IMG/VR virus record: IMGVR_UViG_3300017739_002723 | Location: 1-25,418 of that record | DNA: 25,418 bases | DNA from: a virus | Reading direction: 5' to 3' (one strand) | In this document: positions 25,216 through 25,418 of the stretch, in pieces | Numbering within the stretch: position 1 is the first letter of the stretch | Layout: every line of letters begins with the position of its first letter | Position numbers and translations under genes: made by a program | Notes under the pieces: model-generated | What the model was told of the DNA's origin: nothing | The model's input: the letters and a program-made list of their open reading frames with translations, nothing else | Databases searched by the model: none

Positions 25216-25418
25216 ATGTGGGTTGGATAGGTCTCGGTAAGCTTGGGCTACCTTGTGCTGAAGCTATCAGCTACAAGGGTCACAATGTCCAAGGCTTTGA
25301 CGTTGCTGATATAACGAGTAGTGAGATTGAAATCGTATCTTCTATTAAAGAAGTTTGCTACAACAAAGATATTGTCTTTGTTGCTGTTCCTACGCCTCAC
25401 CACGATAACTATGACGGC
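25212..25418 (+). CDS. Nucleotide-sugar dehydrogenase (UDP-glucose/GDP-mannose 6-dehydrogenase type), N-terminal part
   Basis: The ATG at 25212 overlaps the preceding stop by 4 nt, and the frame is open to the window end, giving 69 residues. It begins with a Rossmann NAD-binding motif, V-G-W-I-G-L-G-K-L-G-L-P (2-13), then a strand with G-H-N-V-Q-G-F-D-V (23-31), and D-I-V-F-V-A-V-P-T-P (53-62) matching the V-x-T-P signature of UDP-glucose dehydrogenases. These oxidise a sugar nucleotide twice to the uronic acid. Similar Rossmann starts occur in 6-phosphogluconate and 3-hydroxyisobutyrate dehydrogenases, but the G-L-P and V-P-T-P favour the nucleotide-sugar branch. It would supply a donor for the glycosyltransferase-like genes. 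Confidence 0.78.
   Translation, partial: MNVGWIGLGKLGLPCAEAISYKGHNVQGFDVADITSSEIEIVSSIKEVCYNKDIVFVAVPTPHHDNYDG

Overview
The window reads as part of a large, AT-rich, lytic marine bacteriophage genome, probably a T4-like myovirus of an open-ocean bacterium. All credible genes lie on the + strand and are packed end to end with 1-60 nt overlaps. There is an overlapping spanin pair, many tiny genes, a phage-borne tRNA and several auxiliary metabolic genes. A SAR11 (Pelagibacter)-like host is a guess from base composition and the types of transporter; no photosynthesis gene is visible, and no capsid, tail or replication hallmark falls in the window to fix taxonomy.

Layout. 1-1598: the end of a BMP-family (nucleoside-type) ABC-transporter binding protein, a 2-oxoglutarate/Fe(II) oxygenase and a type I phosphoribosyltransferase, together looking like a nucleobase/nucleoside uptake and salvage set. 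1600-2710: a minimal AsnRS/AspRS-like catalytic core with no anticodon-binding domain, next to a tRNA with a Leu-like body and long variable arm but a GUU (Asn) anticodon and G73. 2709-3671: a PiT/Pho4-like permease. 3797-9193: an envelope and lysis block with an i-spanin/embedded o-spanin pair, secreted proteins (one with nine Cys-containing tandem repeats), a run of small membrane or coiled-coil proteins and an EF-hand membrane protein. 9250-12204: UV-damage endonuclease UvdE, a protein resembling nitrile-hydratase-type leader peptides, two small proteins, a nitroreductase-like protein and an unknown. 12194-13847: nine consecutive small genes, eight of them strongly Lys/Arg-rich. 13858-21513: a sugar-nucleotide epimerase followed by five divergent paralogues of a putative TEK-motif (GT10-like) glycosyltransferase, interrupted by a dioxygenase-fold protein whose iron-binding HxD appears to read HxG, and by one small unknown gene. 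21458-25418: class 3 lipase, zinc ribbon, small membrane and basic proteins, a zincless Fpg/Nei glycosylase, an ATP-grasp-like protein and the start of a nucleotide-sugar dehydrogenase.

How the parts may work together (inference). The epimerase, five transferase-like proteins, dioxygenase-like protein and nucleotide-sugar dehydrogenase would fit synthesis and attachment of several sugars to a virion protein, DNA or host surface glycan. UvdE and the Fpg/Nei protein repair UV and oxidative DNA damage, as expected in sunlit water. The BMP protein and PiT-like permease would import nutrients during infection. The basic-protein cluster may bind or condense nucleic acid.

Transcription signals seen by eye include sigma70-like promoters with 16-17 bp spacers before 3797, 9250, 10900 and 22444 (three share a TTGCYY -35), -10-only candidates before 1696 and 2709, and hairpin terminators after 1598 and 3671. 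Two genes, at 3797 and 10900, begin about where the promoter would start transcription and may be leaderless.
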